From the NCBI GenBank assembly GCA_041689775.1, contig JBDNFP010000166.1:1-9831 (forward strand): DNA of 9,831 bases, in the 5' to 3' direction. This stretch comes from JBDNFP01 sp041689775 (GTDB lineage Bacteria; Bacteroidota; Bacteroidia; Cytophagales; Spirosomataceae). The position numbers and the translations under genes were made by a program. The notes beneath the pieces were generated by a model. The model was not told the origin of the DNA and made no database searches. It saw only the letters and a list, made by a program, of their open reading frames with translations. This document shows, one piece after another, positions 7,560 to 9,831 of this stretch (position 1 is the stretch's first letter; the number at the start of each line of letters is the position of its first letter).

Positions 7560-7889
7560 TCAGGATATATGCTTTGGTTCTCCATCACCAAACAGAGATT
7601 TTCCAACCCGATCAATGTGTGCTTTCAGGTCCTGATGTTTCAGGCCGTCGTAGTGTACTACATCCACAAAGTAAGGGATGGGTACTTCCTCATTCAGATA
7701 GCCGGCAATGTTGAGAGCCGTGTGCTCGCTGCATTTTGTCCCGATAATAGCAAGGTCAATATCACTGCCCGGCCGGTGCGTACCCTTGGCCCGACTGCCA
7801 AAAATTAATACATCCTCCACCTCGGGGTACTTTTGAAAAGCCTCCCGAATCAAACCGAAGCTTCTTTGTGAAATTCCGAAGAGGTTCAT
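7560..7889 (-). CDS. mntA: MntA-type minimal nucleotidyltransferase, antitoxin
   Basis: This 109-residue protein is a complete minimal nucleotidyltransferase domain. The nucleotide-binding GS is at 31-32 in IFGSRAKG. The metal-binding pair is D43 and D45 in GSDIDLAI, so the spacing matches GSX10DXD. A third acidic residue, D76, lies in YFVDVVHYD. In the MntA-HepT toxin-antitoxin family, the MntA partner inactivates the HEPN toxin by attaching AMP units to a tyrosine near its active site. All catalytic residues are present, so an active antitoxin is expected. The ATG overlaps the toxin stop codon as ATGA (7886-7889), giving translational coupling and matched production. Local base composition is GC-rich (36 of 60 bases at 7741-7800), unlike the genes at the start of the operon. 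The family call is firm; the antitoxin role is inferred from the pairing. Confidence 0.9.
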   Translation of the reverse strand: MNLFGISQRSFGLIREAFQKYPEVEDVLIFGSRAKGTHRPGSDIDLAIIGTKCSEHTALNIAGYLNEEVPIPYFVDVVHYDGLKHQDLKAHIDRVGKSLFGDGEPKHIS

Positions 7890-8281
7890 AGCTCACGTCT
7901 AAGTTTCTGGTATACTTCATTAATAGCTTCAAAGTACGTGCCGACAATGAGTCTATAAGCCAATTCTGCATTTTTTTCGTCGTAGGTATGGCTCATCAGG
8001 TTTCGTTTTTCCAGCATGTCTATCCAGATATCCCCGTCCAGGAGTTCGTATTTGAATCCCTCTTTAATGGTATCACGCGGAAACTTCACGGACACCTGAT
8101 TCTCTTCTAGATAATCTTTGACGGTTTTCCAAGCTAGCTCAAAAGTGAACTCGTATACCTGAATAATACCCGCTTTTTCCAAATCCGATGGATTTTCTGT
8201 TTTAACAGCCGCCTGTAAACGCAAATAGGCCCTTTCGAGGTTCTGAAAACGCTGCTTCCATCGTATGTCTTGCTTATTCAT
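7886..8281 (-). CDS. hepT: HepT-type HEPN RNase toxin (HI0074-like nucleotidyltransferase partner)
   Basis: This all-helical protein belongs to the family described as nucleotidyltransferase substrate-binding, HI0074 type, a branch of the HEPN superfamily. The start at 8279-8281 gives 131 residues and the usual opening MNKQDIRWKQRF. Family marks follow: YEFTFELAWKTVKDYLE at 43-59, FPRDTIKEGF at 67-76 and the catalytic segment RNLMSHTYDE at 93-102. That segment holds the HEPN RNase pattern RX4HXY (R93, H98, Y100), so the toxin looks active. In characterised MntA-HepT pairs the tyrosine at this position is the residue modified by the antitoxin. An alternative ATG at 8312-8314 adds 11 residues and overlaps the previous gene's stop as ATGA. 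That overlap would favour coupling, but family comparison favours the internal start. The 3' end overlaps mntA by 4 bases. Confidence 0.9.
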   Translation of the reverse strand: MNKQDIRWKQRFQNLERAYLRLQAAVKTENPSDLEKAGIIQVYEFTFELAWKTVKDYLEENQVSVKFPRDTIKEGFKYELLDGDIWIDMLEKRNLMSHTYDEKNAELAYRLIVGTYFEAINEVYQKLRREL

Positions 8282-8310
8282 GCGGTCGTTAAATTTGGTA
8301 ACATGACTTC

Positions 8311-9093
8311 TCATTCAATAGTCAAATCTTTGGGAGTTCTTTTGAGTCTTCCCATACCACTTCTGCTAGAATTACACTCCGACCGTACTAGTCTCAAATT
8401 AGCTTTCTCGGTATGATATTTCCTGAAACTTTCAGTCCAACTACTGTCTTTGAAAATAATATGATTTTGCTCGTTTGATATGTATTCTATTGAGTCAATA
8501 TCTACTTTGCAAACCTCCTTGAACCTATCTACTATAACCGAAAATGTATTTGGCTGCCTATGATCAACAACTAGTTCTGTCCATTTTGATAAAATTCCTG
8601 TTTCTTGGCATTTCACATGACCCTTCACTGAATTCTTTTCAAAATATGCCTGTTTAACCGCTCTAATATCATCATATGTAGAGTTTCTACATGCAATAGT
8701 AAATAATTTTTCGGGGGTATAATGAGTTTTATTGATAATCATTAAATACGACATATATAGACTTGACTTATCACTATAAAAGACCTCAAAACATTTTGTA
8801 TTAAACTGAACCTTAGACACTTCAATATATTCAATAATCAATTCATCTTCAATATTTTCGTCATTCTCTACTTCTGACCTTGTGTCAATAATCCCGTTGC
8901 TTTGGACGTCTGAAATTTCACTTTCAGCCAAGTAGTTCAGGTAATCGTAATCAAGTAAGTCAATAAGATCATCGAAATCTGTTGGATTCAACGATTGGTT
9001 AAAATCATATGAGTTGAGAATGGCCCGGTAATGAGCAATCGCATCCTTCTTAAATTTGTATTCTTTTTGGCCTATTTTTAACGGCTTCCTCAT
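8311..9093 (-). CDS. DUF3223-type protein with degenerate HNH-like C-terminus
   Basis: Residues 6-48 (IGQKEYKFKKDAIAHYRAIL and onward) resemble the start of DUF3223/DCL-type domains. Their second half seems to resume at about 86-118 (TKCFEVFYSDKSSLYMSYL), after an acidic insert at 60-85. The C-terminal part has C162 in CQETG, VVDHRQPNTF at 175-184, FRKYHTEKANLRLV at 223-236 and ECNSSR at 239-244. This order of Cys-x-x-TG, DH, H and CN recalls an HNH fold that has lost its CxxC pairs. I infer a nucleic-acid-binding protein that may or may not cut. The gene begins 12 bases after the HNH gene ends, and its stop touches the upstream ATG of hepT. It is clearly AT-rich (18 G+C in 60 bases at 8761-8820, against 32 in 60 at 5101-5160 in secDF), which suggests horizontal origin. 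The domain call is from memory of the family and moderately sure. Confidence 0.65.
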   Translation of the reverse strand: MRKPLKIGQKEYKFKKDAIAHYRAILNSYDFNQSLNPTDFDDLIDLLDYDYLNYLAESEISDVQSNGIIDTRSEVENDENIEDELIIEYIEVSKVQFNTKCFEVFYSDKSSLYMSYLMIINKTHYTPEKLFTIACRNSTYDDIRAVKQAYFEKNSVKGHVKCQETGILSKWTELVVDHRQPNTFSVIVDRFKEVCKVDIDSIEYISNEQNHIIFKDSSWTESFRKYHTEKANLRLVRSECNSSRSGMGRLKRTPKDLTIE

Positions 9094-9105
9094 TTCATGA
9101 TCTAT

Positions 9106-9675
9106 TTAATGGTTCATTGGATTATGAATATTGAGCACTAGCTCGTTGGGTTTGGGGTACTTCATTGGTAGAAGGTCAATTTTAAAAGGCAGTTCCATGT
9201 CTTTTAAATCCTCAATAGTTCGGTCGAGCAGTCCATTTTGGGCACAATAAGTATAAGTCAGTTTGAGATAGCGCCTGATTACCATCAAGGGTAAGAACCT
9301 CTCTCGATAAATCATCCACTCCATCAAGTCCTTCTTCCCTTTTGAGCTATTACACGTTCTACATGCAAAAATTAGATTCTCGGCATTATCTTGTCCACCG
9401 TACCTCTGGGGAAAAATATGGTCTAAGGCTAGTTTATGGGAAGATCCACAGTAATTACAAATCTGACCTGTCTGTAGCTTAATCTTCTCATCATCAAAAA
9501 TCGTCCGCATACTCATTGTTCCATCTTTCAGGCCTTTGAATAATTTGGCCCGAATCATATAGTTGAGCATACCATATTTTTCTTGCTTCTTTTCAACAGC
9601 CATGTGCGCCATAGCTAAGTTTGCGTACGAATAATAAATGAGCTCACTGACGGTCTCAATTTTTTGTTTTGCCAT
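9106..9675 (-). CDS. HNH endonuclease
   Basis: This 189-residue protein carries a canonical zinc-bound HNH nuclease motif in the middle. C73 and C76 are in CNYCG, D85-H86 are in LALDHIFP, N100 is in AENLI, and C105 and C108 are in CRTCNSSKG, with N109 in the last HNH position. All metal- and zinc-binding residues expected of the family are present, so DNA cleavage activity is likely. The N-terminal 70 residues are helical and charged, and the C-terminal 60 residues are of unknown role; neither is a domain I recognise. It is the first gene of the four-gene operon, starting from ATG at 9673-9675 with a candidate promoter just upstream. It could be a defence nuclease, a mobile-element nuclease or a partner of the next gene; the sequence does not decide. 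Confidence 0.88.
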   Translation of the reverse strand: MAKQKIETVSELIYYSYANLAMAHMAVEKKQEKYGMLNYMIRAKLFKGLKDGTMSMRTIFDDEKIKLQTGQICNYCGSSHKLALDHIFPQRYGGQDNAENLIFACRTCNSSKGKKDLMEWMIYRERFLPLMVIRRYLKLTYTYCAQNGLLDRTIEDLKDMELPFKIDLLPMKYPKPNELVLNIHNPMNH

Positions 9676-9699
9676 TCTTCTGAGTTTTTTCCTTACTGC

Positions 9700-9730
9700 T
9701 AAATATAAGTAAGCAGGGTTTTCTTATAAA
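9700..9730 (-). promoter_or_regulatory. Candidate promoter of the HNH-DUF3223-hepT-mntA operon
   Basis: On the minus strand, TTTA (9730-9727) is followed by 19 bases and then TATATTTA (9707-9700). This is a close match to TTTG-N19-TAnnTTTG. The expected leader before the HNH start codon is about 20 bases. The bases beyond it, to the window end, are very AT-rich up to about 9780 and contain no gene I can see. Confidence 0.42.
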
Positions 9731-9831
9731 AATTAATACTCTTATAATTATATAAAATATGGTAAAAGTTTAGAAAAAAGTCTCGTATTTAGTAACCTTT
9801 GTGGTCGGTTGAACCTGAATCAGTACTAAAA

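Noticed and set aside
7440..7560. Possible tRNA-like or structured RNA gene
   Set aside because: No acceptor stem, anticodon arm or T-arm consensus could be assembled. Only simple inverted repeats are present, so no RNA gene is called.
7460..7714. Plus-strand open frame of 84 codons entering mntA
   Set aside because: It overlaps the nucleotidyltransferase gene in antisense and shows no recognisable motif.
9821..9831. AGTACTAAAA at the right end, resembling the repeat at 134-151
   Set aside because: Only a few bases match, in AT-rich sequence and close to a window end. It is not enough to claim a pair of element ends.

Overview
The window looks like chromosome from a Bacteroidota bacterium, most likely of the order Cytophagales. 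The grounds are a single-chain SecD-SecF fusion of 989 residues, start sites without convincing Shine-Dalgarno sequences, upstream elements resembling the Bacteroidota -33/-7 promoter (TTTG, 19 bases, TAnnTTTG), and protein sequences of that style. The lineage is an inference from the sequence alone.

Left edge (1-528): the 5' end of a transposase gene reads leftward out of the window. After a short AT-rich gap comes a small unrecognised gene on the plus strand (232-528). It converges on the next gene with only 5 bases between the stop codons.

Centre (534-6773): three membrane-protein genes lie on the minus strand. In transcription order they are secDF (protein export), an APC-type amino-acid permease and an AGCS-type sodium/alanine symporter. 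Strong intrinsic terminators follow secDF and the permease, so these look like separate transcription units rather than one operon. They are the household part of the window.

Upstream of secDF (6899-7264): a gene for a 121-residue protein with a signal-peptide-like N-terminus and an aromatic C-terminus ending in IAPNAP. Its position beside a Sec gene makes a secretion-monitoring nascent peptide worth considering. A candidate promoter, overlapped by a perfect 8-base inverted repeat, separates it from secDF.

Right part (7560-9675): four minus-strand genes packed as one operon. In order they encode an HNH endonuclease, a DUF3223-type protein with a degenerate HNH-like C-terminus, a HepT-type HEPN RNase toxin (HI0074-like) and an MntA-type nucleotidyltransferase antitoxin. 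Junctions are a 12-base gap, an ATGA overlap or short gap, and an ATGA overlap. Base composition changes inside the operon: the DUF3223 gene is AT-rich while mntA is GC-rich, which suggests assembly from parts. This accessory module, possibly for defence or element maintenance, is the most interesting part of the window. No tRNA, rRNA or CRISPR array was seen.
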